Source: Natronosalvus caseinilyticus (GTDB lineage: Archaea > Halobacteriota > Halobacteria > Halobacteriales > Natrialbaceae). Taken from it: a DNA stretch of 64,000 nt. The number at the start of each line of letters is the position of its first letter. The first letter of the stretch is position 1. Of this stretch, positions 53,160 through 62,402 are shown one piece after another. Location of the stretch: NCBI RefSeq assembly GCF_017357105.1, contig NZ_CP071596.1:2480001-2544000 (forward strand), read 5' to 3'. The translations under genes were made by a program, and so were the position numbers. The notes beneath the pieces were generated by a model. It was not told where the DNA came from and searched no databases. It saw only the letters and a program-made list of their open reading frames with translations.

Positions 53160-54239
53160 TCACCGAGCACTCGAGTCGAGCGTGATGCGAGTCGCCTCGA
53201 GGTCCTCGAGCATCGCGCCCCAGCCGCCGATAGTGACGGGTCCGTCCTCGGTCTCGAGGGTGATCGACGCCTCGCCCGCGAGCTGTGCCAGCGGGGCCGG
53301 GTGATCGGCTTCCGTCGTGACGCCCGCGTAGGTGGCGTCCGTCACCGTCCCGGACCGCGTGACCTCTAGTCCCGAATCGGTCTCGATTCCCTCGACCGTC
53401 GCCTCGATCGTCACCCCGTCCTCGAGCAGGGGGATGACGTCGCGCAGGCAGTGCCGGAGGTCGACGTATGTGACGGGGAACTCGTCATTTCGGGCCGAGT
53501 ACACCGTCTCGTGAACCTCCCAGAGGCTGGTCAGGAAGTACCAGTGGAAGACGAAGGTGTGGGTCCGGTCGTTGACGATGACGCCGTACTCGTTCGTCGA
53601 GTACCCGTGCGGAGAGAAACACGTCCAGGTTCGATCGACGAGCGCGACGAACGGTGAGGGGATCGGTCGACGTCGGGCCTCCGTGCAGGTCCGCGCGAGC
53701 GACTCCGTCGACGGGAGGTCCATCTCGGCGTCGACCGACGGGAACAGACACACCTTCACGTCGGCGCCCCGCTCGAGTGCCGACGCGAGCGCGTCCTCGA
53801 GTTCGTGGTACTGCTCGACCGTCAGGCCGACCTGCACCTGCGTCGTCGCCTCCCGGATCAGTTCCTCGGCCTGTGTGAGCACCGTATCGAGTCGCTTGAC
53901 GATGCTGACTTTGTGGTCCTCGATGTCGGGCCGGTTCCAGCGCTCTTCGATCTCCGTGGCGGCCGTCTCGAAGCGACTGGCCCGCGAGCGAAGGTCGGCG
54001 AGGACCTCACCCGGGTCGTGGGCGCGGGCGTGCAAGCTGTCCTGTTCGTAGGTTTCGATGTATCCGTCGTCCTCGAGTCCGCGCAGGACGTCGTAGATTC
54101 GCGGATCGGGGACGGAGCTGGCGTGGGCGATGTCGGTTGCCGACGCAGCGCCCAGTTCGAGCAGCGTCACGAAGGCGTCGGCCTGGTACGGCGAGAGGCC
54201 CGCGTCCTCGAGCGTCGCGATCAGTTCGTCACCGTCCAT
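53160..54239 (-). CDS. TrmB-family sugar-sensing transcriptional regulator
   Basis: A 359-residue regulator. The N-terminal winged helix is typical of TrmB (LEDAGLSPYQADAFVTLLEL, then ATDIAHASSVPDPRIYDVLRGLEDDGYIE), followed by a coiled dimerisation region (about 85-120) and a C-terminal phospholipase-D-like ligand domain (about 125-240, VQVGLTVEQYHELEDAL and VKVCLFPS). Sugars bind the C-terminal domain in known TrmB proteins. It sits upstream of the ABC operon on the same strand, separated by 220 bp. The ATG at 54239 opens exactly at the wing-helix; the longer open frame upstream is antisense to another gene. Confidence 0.88.
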   Translation of the reverse strand: MDGDELIATLEDAGLSPYQADAFVTLLELGAASATDIAHASSVPDPRIYDVLRGLEDDGYIETYEQDSLHARAHDPGEVLADLRSRASRFETAATEIEERWNRPDIEDHKVSIVKRLDTVLTQAEELIREATTQVQVGLTVEQYHELEDALASALERGADVKVCLFPSVDAEMDLPSTESLARTCTEARRRPIPSPFVALVDRTWTCFSPHGYSTNEYGVIVNDRTHTFVFHWYFLTSLWEVHETVYSARNDEFPVTYVDLRHCLRDVIPLLEDGVTIEATVEGIETDSGLEVTRSGTVTDATYAGVTTEADHPAPLAQLAGEASITLETEDGPVTIGGWGAMLEDLEATRITLDSSAR

Positions 54240-54292
54240 GTCGAACCACCAGCCTGCTTGACTGTGGAGGGCGCACGTGCATTCCAGTCGAC

Positions 54293-54310
54293 GTATAACA
54301 CCCGTTGTAA
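54293..54310. promoter_or_regulatory. Candidate TrmB operator upstream of its own gene
   Basis: TATAACA-CC-CGTTGTA matches the inverted repeat at 52986-53001 with two changes in the arms; on the minus strand the two sites align as TTTACAAC-N3-TGTTRTAC. Lies about 55-70 bp before the TrmB ATG and a similar distance before the divergent gene at 54363. Confidence 0.5.
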
Positions 54311-54362
54311 AAAGCCTGTCTCCAGCGCCACACTCAAGCCCTCCCATCAGAAACTGCCCTGC

Positions 54363-55259
54363 ATGGCTTCGCTGCTCGAGCGCGTTCGACGCCCGGAGTA
54401 CACCGGGGAGAATCGCTGCTGGCCGTGTACGGTGACCAACGTCGCGCTGCTCGTCGCGGTGGTCGGCGTCCTCGCTCTCAGGGGGCGGCGGCGGACCGCG
54501 GTGGGGGTCGCGCTCACCGGATTGGCCGGGATCGCCCTCCGGGGCTACCTCGTCCCGTACACGCCCCACCTGGCGCCGAAGCTCGTCGCCAGGCTGCCGG
54601 TCGATCCGTTCGGTCACGAGAGGAGGTCGACGACCGGATCGCTGGCCGACGCTGGCAGGCTCGGAACAGTCGAGGGATCTGGATCGACGACGAGTTCGAC
54701 CGCGGCCACGGATACGGCTACGAACGCGAACGCGAGCGCGGGCTCGAGCGACGACACCCCACCGGACGGAGAAGCGGTCCTCACCACGTTGCTCGAGGCC
54801 GGCGTCGTCGACCTCGAGAACGAGGACGTGGTGCTCGACCCGGACTTCCGCGAGGACTGGCGTCGCGAGATGGCGTCGCTTCGTCACCTCGACCTCGAGG
54901 CGCTGGCCGACGTGGCCGACGAGGTGACGCCGGCAGACGTCGACACGCGCACACGTCGGCAGTGGGGTCGCCCCGTCGTCATCCTCGATCCGGCCGAGGG
55001 CGCGCCCGTGACGCTCCACCAGGGAGTGGCCATTGCCGAACTCGCCGCGGCCCGTGCGCTCGAAGAGCGAGTCGACGACGCTGTCGCTCGCGCCGCTGGT
55101 CGCCCCCTGCGGTCGTTACTCGAGGAGTGCCCGCTCTGTGGCGGCGAGGTGACGATCACGCGCGCGAGTTGCTGTGGCGAAGCGACGCCAGTCGGCAAGA
55201 CGCCGCAAGAAAAACTGGTCTGTCCGTCCTGTAACGTCCGCTTTTTCACCTACGAGTGA
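54363..55259 (+). CDS. Membrane protein with C-terminal zinc ribbon, unknown function
   Basis: A 298-residue protein that opens with ENRCWPCTVTN (a CxxC), has two hydrophobic segments (about 25-42 and 45-62), a long Ser/Thr/Ala linker, an alpha-helical middle part (about 135-250) and a C-terminal zinc ribbon (ECPLCGGEVTITRASCC, then VCPSCNVRFFTYE). I believe this NRCWPCT-plus-zinc-ribbon arrangement recurs in haloarchaea but do not know a function. It is divergent from the TrmB gene. Start at the ATG at 54363; an open frame from 53805 is antisense to the regulator. Confidence 0.75.
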   Translation: MASLLERVRRPEYTGENRCWPCTVTNVALLVAVVGVLALRGRRRTAVGVALTGLAGIALRGYLVPYTPHLAPKLVARLPVDPFGHERRSTTGSLADAGRLGTVEGSGSTTSSTAATDTATNANASAGSSDDTPPDGEAVLTTLLEAGVVDLENEDVVLDPDFREDWRREMASLRHLDLEALADVADEVTPADVDTRTRRQWGRPVVILDPAEGAPVTLHQGVAIAELAAARALEERVDDAVARAAGRPLRSLLEECPLCGGEVTITRASCCGEATPVGKTPQEKLVCPSCNVRFFTYE

Positions 55260-55304
55260 CCGGCTAAATCGCGGAACTCGCCCCGAAACCGGAGGCGTCG
55301 ATAC

Positions 55305-55913
55305 CTACCGAGAACCGTCGTACGTCTCGCGCATCTTCTCCTCGAGCAACCCGTCCGGATCGAGGACGATCGTCACGAGCACGAACGGCTCGCTCACGTC
55401 GAGCACCCAGACCGAAAACGGCGGCTCGGTCGACTCGGCGGCGCGCTCGAGCAAGGGCTCGAGGGGCTTCTCGCCGTCGCGAAACTCGGCGTAGAGGTCG
55501 CGCTGACCCGGCTGATCCGCGAAGGTGTAGACGACGCCGTTCGGGCGGCCGTCGGTGTCGTGAATCACGCGGGCGTTCATCGCCTCGCCCGCTCGTCGGG
55601 CCTCCTCGAAGCAATGTTGGGCAGCCTGGAAGACGGGGGCGTCCGTCCGACGGAAGCGAAACCGGGTCGGCTCGAGAACCGTCCAGGAAGCGAGTCTGGG
55701 TTCGCCGTCGTCCCACTCGAGCATCACCTCGATGCGGTTACCGTGATCGAGACCGGGGCCGTTTCGATCCGCTTCGTCGTCCGAACCGCGGTCGCCGTCC
55801 GGGTCGGGCTGCTCGACGTATGTCGGATCAGCCGTGTCTACCTCGAGGAGGAGCCACTCGTCGTCGGTCCGGCCCGGGAGGACGCGGACGGTGGTCTCGG
55901 TGGTCTGGTTCAT
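55305..55913 (-). CDS. Conserved haloarchaeal acidic protein, DUF6663-like
   Basis: A 202-residue acidic soluble protein. It opens TVRVLPGRTDDEWLLLEVDT, has IEVMLEWDDGEPRLASWTV, then FVLVTIVLDPDGLLEEKMRETYD at the end (shown in part). The order resembles a haloarchaeal family I recall as DUF6663, but the assignment is uncertain and function is unknown. No catalytic motif seen. The ATG at 55913 is chosen; a GTG at 55922 is possible. Faces the zinc-ribbon membrane gene tail to tail. Confidence 0.7.
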   Translation of the reverse strand: MNQTTETTVRVLPGRTDDEWLLLEVDTADPTYVEQPDPDGDRGSDDEADRNGPGLDHGNRIEVMLEWDDGEPRLASWTVLEPTRFRFRRTDAPVFQAAQHCFEEARRAGEAMNARVIHDTDGRPNGVVYTFADQPGQRDLYAEFRDGEKPLEPLLERAAESTEPPFSVWVLDVSEPFVLVTIVLDPDGLLEEKMRETYDGSR

Positions 55914-56035
55914 GTGCGACACTCGCGGCTGTGGGCCGAAATAGGCTCCGTCTCGAGTGTCGAAAGCCGTCTTCGACGCGTCTCGGCCGAGCCACCTGAC
56001 GCATCGTTTTTGCCCCTCGAGCCGATAGCTCTGGT

Positions 56036-56365
56036 ATGCAGTTCTGCGACGACTGCGGTTCGATGATGAAAGCCGATGGGGACCACATGGTCTGTACCAA
56101 CGACGACTGCGGGGCGTCGACGGCTCGAGACCGGGAACAGGAGGCCTCGTTCGTCACGACCGAGTCCCAGACGTTCGACGACGTGATCGAGTCCGACGAG
56201 GACGCGAACTTCGAGGGAAAGCCAATCGCGAGCGACGTCCGCTGTGACGAGTGTGGCACCGAAGAGGCCTGGTACACGATCAAGCAGACGGCCTCGGCCG
56301 ACGAGCCGCCGACGCGGTTCTTCAAGTGTACCGAGTGCGGCTATCGCTGGCGCGAGTACAACTGA
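56036..56365 (+). CDS. tfs: Transcription factor S (TFS), RNA polymerase cleavage factor
   Basis: A 109-residue TFIIS/RPB9-like factor that helps stalled RNA polymerase cut its transcript. The N-terminal zinc ribbon is FCDDCGSMM...CTNDDC and the C-terminal one is CDECGTEEAWY...FFKCTECGYRW. The invariant catalytic Asp-Glu of the tip loop is present (ASADEPPTRFFKC), so this copy should be cleavage-active rather than a decoy. ATG at 56036. Confidence 0.95.
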   Translation: MQFCDDCGSMMKADGDHMVCTNDDCGASTARDREQEASFVTTESQTFDDVIESDEDANFEGKPIASDVRCDECGTEEAWYTIKQTASADEPPTRFFKCTECGYRWREYN

Positions 56366-56659
56366 GGTGTGAGATTGCCTCGAGCGTGCCGTCGAACTCG
56401 CGATTCCCTCGAAATCACCCGTCGAATTGCTGTGCTGTTCGAGTGAACGCAGCGAATTCGCTGACGCTATCGACCCCATCAAGAAGGATGCGAGCGGGTC
56501 GAGCGGGACCGAATCGAGGACGACCGACGAGTACACCAGGCTCGAGGAGTCGTTCGCTTCGTTAGTTCCCGGGACTCACAACCTTCACGAAAGACGATTC
56601 ACGTGGCAAACTTTCGCGCTGTACGGAGTTTTTAGCAATAGGGCCCGTAGAGTGTTGGT
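56366..56659. other. Spacer between tfs and ppc
   Basis: A 294-bp stretch with several short GTCGAACTCGCGA/GTCGAATTGC-like direct-repeat remnants near 56390-56460 and no acceptable gene. A TTTTTAGCAAT element about 28 bp before the ppc ATG is the likely TATA region. Confidence 0.45.
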
Positions 56660-59350
56660 ATGCGACTGCACAACAGGGAAGTCCGACAGGACGTTCGCGA
56701 ACTCGGAGCCCTCCTGGGTGACGTTCTCGAGGACCAGACGTCGCGTCGTGCGTTCGACACCGTCGAATCCTGTCGAACGGCCGCCATCGACTACCGCGCG
56801 GGAGACCTCGAGTCACGAGAGCCACTGGCCACCGAACTCGAGGGGCTGTCGCCACACCAGCAACGCGTCGTCGCCCGTGCGTTCACGACGTACTTCGAAC
56901 TGATCAACCTCGCCGAGGAACGCGAGCGCGTCCGGTCGATTCGACAGGATTCCCAGGACGGAACGCTCGACGACAGCCTCGAGACGGCCGCCGAAGAGCT
57001 GTCCGAGGCCGATCTCGAGGCTGTCGAAGGCATCCTCGACGACGTGCTCATCGAACCGACGTTCACAGCCCACCCGACGGAGGCCCGTCGGAAGACCGTC
57101 AAGTCGAAACTCCGAACGGTGGCAACCCACCTCGAGACGCTCGACGAGCGTCTGCTAACCGACAAGGAACGCGAGCAGGTCTGGCGCGACGTCGACGCCG
57201 AGGTGACGAGCCTCTGGCAGACGCCGCAGGTCCGCAAGCGCCAGCCCGAACCCGAAGACGAGGCCCGGAACGTCCAGTGGTACCTCGAGAACACGCTCTT
57301 CGACGTTGTCGGCGAGGTGTACGACGAACTCGCGGACGCGCTCGACGACGAACTCGACGGGGCCATCGACGTCCCCAAACTCTTCGAGTTCCGCTCGTGG
57401 GCCGGGAGCGACCGCGACGGCAACCCCTACGTCACGCCAGAGGTAACGGCCAACACCCTCGAACGACAGCGCGAGGTCGTGATCGACCGCTACCGCGAGC
57501 AACTCAAGCGGCTCTCGGGCGTTCTCAGCCAGGACGGCAGTCGGATCACCACCGGCAACACGTTCGACGCCTCCCTCGAGGACGACCGGGAACGACTGCC
57601 GGGCAGCGCGAAGACGGCGAAGGAACGCTACCCGGGCGAACCCTACCGCCAGAAGCTCAAGCTCATGCGCGAGCGCCTCGAGCGCGTCGGCGACGTCCGC
57701 CCCGGCGGCTACGACGACGCCGACGAACTCGTGGAGGACCTCGAGATCATCGCCGACAGCCTCCGGGAGAACAGCGGGGAAACCGTGGTCGAAGCGCACG
57801 TCGACCCCCTGCGACGCCAGGTCGCCACCTTCGGCCTCTCGCTGGCCAGCCTCGACCTGCGCGATCACCGCCAGAACCACACGGACGCCATCGACGAGGT
57901 CCTCTCGCGGGAAGGCATCGAGTACAAATCCCTCTCGGAGGACGAGCGCGTCGAGTTGCTCACCGACGCCGTCCTCCAGGACGAACCGATCGTCGACCTC
58001 TCCCGGACGGAGGACCTCTCGGACACCTCGAGTCGGGTCGTGACCCTCTTCGACAGCCTCGCTGACTGGCAGGCCGAGTACGGCAACGAGGCCATCGACA
58101 CCTACTGTATCTCGATGAACAACGAGCCGTCCCACGTCCTCGAGGTGCTGTTCCTGGCCGACCAGGCCGGCATCATCTCCTTGCCGGAACACTGCGGTAT
58201 CGACATCGTGCCGCTGCTCGAGACGGAGTACGCCCTCTCGGGCGCTCGCCGCATCATGGGCACGCTGTTCGACAACGAAGCCTACTCGCAGGTGCTCGAG
58301 GCCCGCGGGCGGACCCAGGAGATCATGCTGGGGTACTCCGACTCGAACAAAGAGAACGGCTTCCTGGCGGCGAACTGGTCGCTGTACAAGAACCAGCGCC
58401 GACTCGCACAAATTTGCGACGACTACGACGTGAAAATGCGCCTGTTCCACGGCCGCGGGGGGTCCATCTCCCGCGGCGGAGGCCCGATGGGCGAGGCGCT
58501 GCTGGCACTGCCCAACAGCACCGTCACCGGCCAGGTCAAGTTCACCGAACAGGGGGAGGCCATCGCCGAAAAGTACGGCAACCCCCGCATCGCCGAGCGC
58601 AACATCGAGCAGATGCTCAACGCCCAGTTGCGGGCGCGAAAGCAGGCGATCGAGCAACCCGAGGAGCGCATCGAAGACGAGTGGGTCGAGGCGATGGACA
58701 CCATGGCCGACGCGGCCCGCCAGGAGTACCGCGACCTGCTCGAGAGCGACGGCTTCGTGCAGTACTTCGAGCAGGCGACGCCCATCACCGTCATCGAGGA
58801 CCTCGACCTGGGCTCGCGGCCGGCCTCCCGGAGCAGTGAGCGAACGGTCGAGGACCTGCGGGCGATCCCGTGGGTCTTCTCCTGGACGCAGGCCCGGTGC
58901 ATCCTGCCGGGCTGGTACGCCGTCGCCGACGGCATCGACGCCTACCTCGACGACGGTGGCGACGTCGAGACCCTGCAGACGATGTACGAGGAGTGGCCGT
59001 TCTTCCGCACGACGCTCGACAACGCGGCGCTCTCGCTCTCGCGAACGGAACTCGAGATCGCCGAGCAGTACGCCGACCTGGCAACCGAGGACTTGCGAGA
59101 GCAGTTCTTCCCACGGGTGACCGAGGAGTACGACCGCGCGGTCGACCTGGTCAAGACGATCGGCCAGCGCGAGACCCTGCACACACGCGACTGGATGGGC
59201 GAGAACCTCGAGCGGCGGAACCCCTACGTCGATCCACTCAACTTCCTCCAGACGCACCTGCTGGGGCGAACCCACCGAACCGACGTCGAAGAGAGAACGC
59301 TCAGACTGACGGTCAAGGGGATCGCCGCCGGGATGAAGAATACGGGATAA
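56660..59350 (+). CDS. ppc: Phosphoenolpyruvate carboxylase
   Basis: An 896-residue bacterial-type PEP carboxylase that makes oxaloacetate from PEP and bicarbonate to refill the TCA cycle. The catalytic His of FTAHPTEARRKTV, the MLGYSDSNKENGF segment and the FHGRGGSISRGGGPMGEAL glycine loop are all intact, and the C-terminus ends KGIAAGMKNTG as the family does. The length fits the full enzyme. ATG at 56660 after a TTTTTAG element; monocistronic. Confidence 0.96.
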   Translation: MRLHNREVRQDVRELGALLGDVLEDQTSRRAFDTVESCRTAAIDYRAGDLESREPLATELEGLSPHQQRVVARAFTTYFELINLAEERERVRSIRQDSQDGTLDDSLETAAEELSEADLEAVEGILDDVLIEPTFTAHPTEARRKTVKSKLRTVATHLETLDERLLTDKEREQVWRDVDAEVTSLWQTPQVRKRQPEPEDEARNVQWYLENTLFDVVGEVYDELADALDDELDGAIDVPKLFEFRSWAGSDRDGNPYVTPEVTANTLERQREVVIDRYREQLKRLSGVLSQDGSRITTGNTFDASLEDDRERLPGSAKTAKERYPGEPYRQKLKLMRERLERVGDVRPGGYDDADELVEDLEIIADSLRENSGETVVEAHVDPLRRQVATFGLSLASLDLRDHRQNHTDAIDEVLSREGIEYKSLSEDERVELLTDAVLQDEPIVDLSRTEDLSDTSSRVVTLFDSLADWQAEYGNEAIDTYCISMNNEPSHVLEVLFLADQAGIISLPEHCGIDIVPLLETEYALSGARRIMGTLFDNEAYSQVLEARGRTQEIMLGYSDSNKENGFLAANWSLYKNQRRLAQICDDYDVKMRLFHGRGGSISRGGGPMGEALLALPNSTVTGQVKFTEQGEAIAEKYGNPRIAERNIEQMLNAQLRARKQAIEQPEERIEDEWVEAMDTMADAARQEYRDLLESDGFVQYFEQATPITVIEDLDLGSRPASRSSERTVEDLRAIPWVFSWTQARCILPGWYAVADGIDAYLDDGGDVETLQTMYEEWPFFRTTLDNAALSLSRTELEIAEQYADLATEDLREQFFPRVTEEYDRAVDLVKTIGQRETLHTRDWMGENLERRNPYVDPLNFLQTHLLGRTHRTDVEERTLRLTVKGIAAGMKNTG

Positions 59351-59484
59351 CGGCCCCTGACGTCGCGTTTCCGAGCATAGCCTTATTACCTCAGCGCGCC
59401 TATATTAGGTGAGTCAGCCGTCGTCGTACCCGATTCCTTCGCAGAGATCAGTGCGTGATTAGAGTTGACACAGAGATGATATAG

Positions 59485-59940
59485 ATGCCCACGTTCGAGC
59501 ACACGATCGAAGTCGAAGCGCCCGTAGACCGCGTCTTTCAGTTCGGGATCGACCCCGAGAACTGGCGACGAACCATGCCCAGCCTGACCGACGTCGAGAT
59601 AGTCGAGGAGACCGACGACGCCCTCCTGATGAACGCCACTTACAGGCTGCTCGGCACCTCGATGGACGGTAAAATGGAGATGCGAATCGCCGAACCGAAT
59701 AAACACACGATCACCACGTTCGAGAGCCCCGGTATGACCGGGGAGCTACACTACCACTACGCAGCGACCGATTCCGGGACGAAGGTCGTCCAGCGGGCCG
59801 ACTACGAGTTCGGCGACTCGCTGATCGAGCGCGTGCTCGAACCCGTCGCGAAGCGGTACAACGAGCGCCAGTTCAAACACTCGCTCCGGACGTCCAAAGA
59901 GCTCGTCGAAGCTGAGGCGACATCGGTTATTGAAGCCTGA
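59485..59940 (+). CDS. SRPBCC (START-like) family protein
   Basis: A 151-residue helix-grip protein. It opens TFEHTIEVEAPVDRVFQFG, then has the curved sheet and a last helix (VAKRYNERQFKHSLRTSKEL). Such proteins bind hydrophobic ligands or act in CO dehydrogenase, polyketide or ribosome-related steps; no specific role can be read. ATG at 59485, 134 bp after ppc on the same strand. Confidence 0.8.
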   Translation: MPTFEHTIEVEAPVDRVFQFGIDPENWRRTMPSLTDVEIVEETDDALLMNATYRLLGTSMDGKMEMRIAEPNKHTITTFESPGMTGELHYHYAATDSGTKVVQRADYEFGDSLIERVLEPVAKRYNERQFKHSLRTSKELVEAEATSVIEA

Positions 59941-60105
59941 GCCGACACCGTTCACGTCTTTTTTAGCGATATCGAGAACCGCGATGGGGGTGTGTCGAGC
60001 TAGTCCGATAGCTCGTGACTAGTGTTTTCCGTGAGGCGATGTATCCGATGTCTCGCGATACCGTTCGCTCAGTCTCGAGCCCGAGTCTCGAGTCCGCCGT
60101 TTCCG

Positions 60106-61083
60106 TCACTCGAGCGTCGGAACCGGCACCGAATCCAGCACCGCGTCGACGATCTGGGACTTCGAGACCTCGTTGACCGTCGCGTCGGGCGTGAGCACGA
60201 GGCGGTGGGCCATCACCGGGTGCGCGACGCGCTTGATGTCGTCCGGGGTGACGTACTCCCGGCCCGCGATGGTCGCGTAGGCGCGAGCGGCCTCGAACAG
60301 GCGCTGGGTCCCACGGGGGGAGACGCCGACCTCGACCCGGCCGTCGGTCCGGGTCTGTCGGGCCAGGGCGACGACGTACTCGAGGAGGTCCTGGTCAACC
60401 GTCACGGTCTCGGGAACCTGTCGGAGGGCGGTGACGTGTTCGGGTTCGAAGACCGTCTCGATGGAGGGACTCATCTCGTCGCGATTCGCCCGCCGCTGGA
60501 GGAGTTCGATCTCCCCACCTTCGTCGGGATACCCCATCGAGGTCTTCACGAGGAAACGATCGACCTGCGCCTCTGGGAGGGGGAACGTCCCCTCCTGCTC
60601 CACGGGGTTCTGAGTCGCGATGACGAAGAACGGCTGTGGCAGCTGTCGGGTCTCGCCGTCAGTCGTCACCTGCCCCTCCTCCATCGCCTCGAGCAGCGCG
60701 GCCTGGGTCTTCGGCGGCGCACGGTTGATCTCGTCGGCGAGGACGATGTTCGCGAAGATGGGACCTTCGTTGAACTCGAACTCGCGGTCCTGCTCGTTGA
60801 AGACGTGTGTGCCGGTCACGTCCGATGGGAGGAGGTCCGGGGTGAACTGGATGCGCGAGAACGACAGTCCGAGGGCGGTCGCGACGCTGCGGGCGGTGAG
60901 GGTCTTCCCCGTGCCGGGGACGTCCTCGAGCAGGACGTGCCCGCGTCCGACGACGCCGAGGAGGACGGTCTCGAGAAATTCACGGTCGCAGATGACGGCC
61001 TTGCCGATTGCGTCGAGTACCGTGTTGCACTCTTCGCTGGCCTGAGTGACGTCCATGGCGTCGGACTCGAGGGGGTCACCCAT
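60106..61083 (-). CDS. MoxR-family AAA+ ATPase
   Basis: A 325-residue MoxR-type AAA+ chaperone. Walker A is LLEDVPGTGKTLTA, Walker B VLADEINRAPPKTQ, and sensor and arginine-finger motifs (FVIATQNPVEQEGTFPLPEA, SPRGTQRLFEAARA) are all present. Partners are usually VWA- and DUF58-domain proteins, which are not in this window unless just upstream. The ATG at 61083 or the one at 61056 may be used. Three copies of a 27-bp repeat lie just upstream, at 61106-61170. Confidence 0.9.
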   Translation of the reverse strand: MGDPLESDAMDVTQASEECNTVLDAIGKAVICDREFLETVLLGVVGRGHVLLEDVPGTGKTLTARSVATALGLSFSRIQFTPDLLPSDVTGTHVFNEQDREFEFNEGPIFANIVLADEINRAPPKTQAALLEAMEEGQVTTDGETRQLPQPFFVIATQNPVEQEGTFPLPEAQVDRFLVKTSMGYPDEGGEIELLQRRANRDEMSPSIETVFEPEHVTALRQVPETVTVDQDLLEYVVALARQTRTDGRVEVGVSPRGTQRLFEAARAYATIAGREYVTPDDIKRVAHPVMAHRLVLTPDATVNEVSKSQIVDAVLDSVPVPTLE

Positions 61084-61105
61084 ATTTCTTCTGTTATTGT
61101 CACGT

Positions 61106-61173
61106 TCGGGGTGGTGGTGAGCAGTGGGGTGATCGGGGTGGTTGTGAGCAGTAGGGTGTTCGGGGTGGCGGCG
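61106..61173. repeat. 27-bp tandem repeat, two full copies and a partial one
   Basis: Two 27-bp units (TCGGGGTGGTNGTGAGCAGT core) begin at 61106 and 61133 and a third partial one at 61160. They lie directly upstream of the MoxR start codon, in its 5' region. Confidence 0.7.
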
Positions 61174-61361
61174 GCTCGAGTAGATGGCACTCGAAGGAGA
61201 ACGGTCGATCAGGTGGCGCTCGGCCGGTGGCGACGACTCCAGACAGCGGTCTCGATGCTGGTTCCGGTCCTGAACTCGGGCCGGTCGCGACCGTGGTAAC
61301 CGACCCCGCGCCTGCGAGAAACCGAAACGGCTAAAATCACCACCCGGCTACGTACGAGTGA

Positions 61362-61446
61362 GCCGAGATAGCCTAGCCCGGCCAAGGCGGCAGATTCGAA
61401 ATCTGCTGTCCCCACGGACACGGGAGTTCAAATCTCCCTCTCGGCG
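61362..61446 (+). tRNA. tRNA-Ser (anticodon CGA)
   Basis: Acceptor arms GCCGAGA (61362-61368) and TCTCGGC (61439-61445) pair perfectly, with discriminator G at 61446. The anticodon stem CAGAT/ATCTG encloses the loop TTCGAAA, giving anticodon CGA, which reads the codon UCG. The long variable arm (GTCCCCACGGAC) is the mark of a serine tRNA, and GTTCAAATC fits the T arm. The 3' CCA is not encoded, and a short T-run follows. Confidence 0.95.
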
Positions 61447-61669
61447 TTTTCACGATCCATCTCACGAGCGTAGCGAGCGTCTGGATCACTCTCGACGACG
61501 CCAGCCTCGAGCGTTGCTACGTATTCTATATCGACGTCCGTCGAAACCCGTACTTCTGCACAACTACACGAGGATTGCTACTACCGTGCTCTGAGGCAAT
61601 CTCGTCGCCACTTCTCTGCACAGTCCTCCGTCAGACACCTATCCTCCTCGTCTATGGTATTCGGCTATC

Positions 61670-62401
61670 TCACTCGTCCCTTTCGTTCGCAAGTTCATGC
61701 TGGACGACGAGAACGGGGCCGAGAAACCGATCGGCAACCTGGTCGGCCGGCATACCGAACACATACGTCACGAGCGACGGATCCGTCTCACCCATCACGA
61801 CGGCATCGAACGCTTCAGATGCGTCGACGATCGCCTCGAGAGGCCGCAGATCTCGCTCGACTCGCGTCTCGATCTTCGACTCGTCGACACCGAGTTCTCC
61901 CAGTCGATCGGCCACTCCATCGAGAAGTGTCTCGATGTCCTCGTCCGTTTCCTCCGTCTCGACGACGTGGTACAGTGTTATCGAGGTGTCCATCGCACCG
62001 AACACGCCGGCGACGACGCGGGCGAGACGGTCGATCCCCACGGTCCCGCGGACGGCGACGAATACATCGTCAACCGCCCCGGTGGCGTTCGGGACGAGAA
62101 CAGCCATGCAGTCGTGCTCGTGGATCGTACGGTCGATCGTCTTCTGTCCGTCGTGCGTGAAGACGAGTCGCCGTTCGACGATCGCTCCCGCCTCCTCGAA
62201 GATCGCCTCGTATTCGTCGAGACGGGCCGTGGCTCGCTCCTCGAACTGCATCTGTGCCTGTCCCGGTGCGGTCTGTTCGGGAACGACGTGATATCCCAGC
62301 AAGACGACGTGGGCGTTCGCGAGGAGACCGGGAACTCCCTCCGGAACCGACTCTCCTTCGAGCACGCGAATCGGAACAAGTATCGATGGTCGGTCCGTCA
62401 T
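61670..62401 (-). CDS. UspA-family universal stress protein
   Basis: A 243-residue protein with two Usp-like halves. The first begins SILVPIRVLEGESVPEGVPG and the second has ITLYHVVETEE, then DAVVMGETDPSL and the C-terminal FGMPADQVADRFLGPVLVV. It starts one base after the amino-acid permease stop, so the two form an operon. Many haloarchaea fuse an APC permease to such Usp domains; here the two parts are separate genes. It may gate the permease in response to energy or nucleotide levels. Confidence 0.88.
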   Translation of the reverse strand: MTDRPSILVPIRVLEGESVPEGVPGLLANAHVVLLGYHVVPEQTAPGQAQMQFEERATARLDEYEAIFEEAGAIVERRLVFTHDGQKTIDRTIHEHDCMAVLVPNATGAVDDVFVAVRGTVGIDRLARVVAGVFGAMDTSITLYHVVETEETDEDIETLLDGVADRLGELGVDESKIETRVERDLRPLEAIVDASEAFDAVVMGETDPSLVTYVFGMPADQVADRFLGPVLVVQHELANERDE

Positions 62402-62402
62402 T

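Noticed and set aside
60022..61299. Plus-strand open frame of 425 codons opposite the MoxR gene
   Set aside because: It is antisense to a well-supported AAA+ ATPase, and its protein has no fold or domain signature; high GC makes such shadow frames common.
61362..61669. tRNA-Ser as an integration site with a downstream attachment duplicate
   Set aside because: I looked for a copy of the tRNA 3' end through to the end of the window and for an integrase and saw neither.
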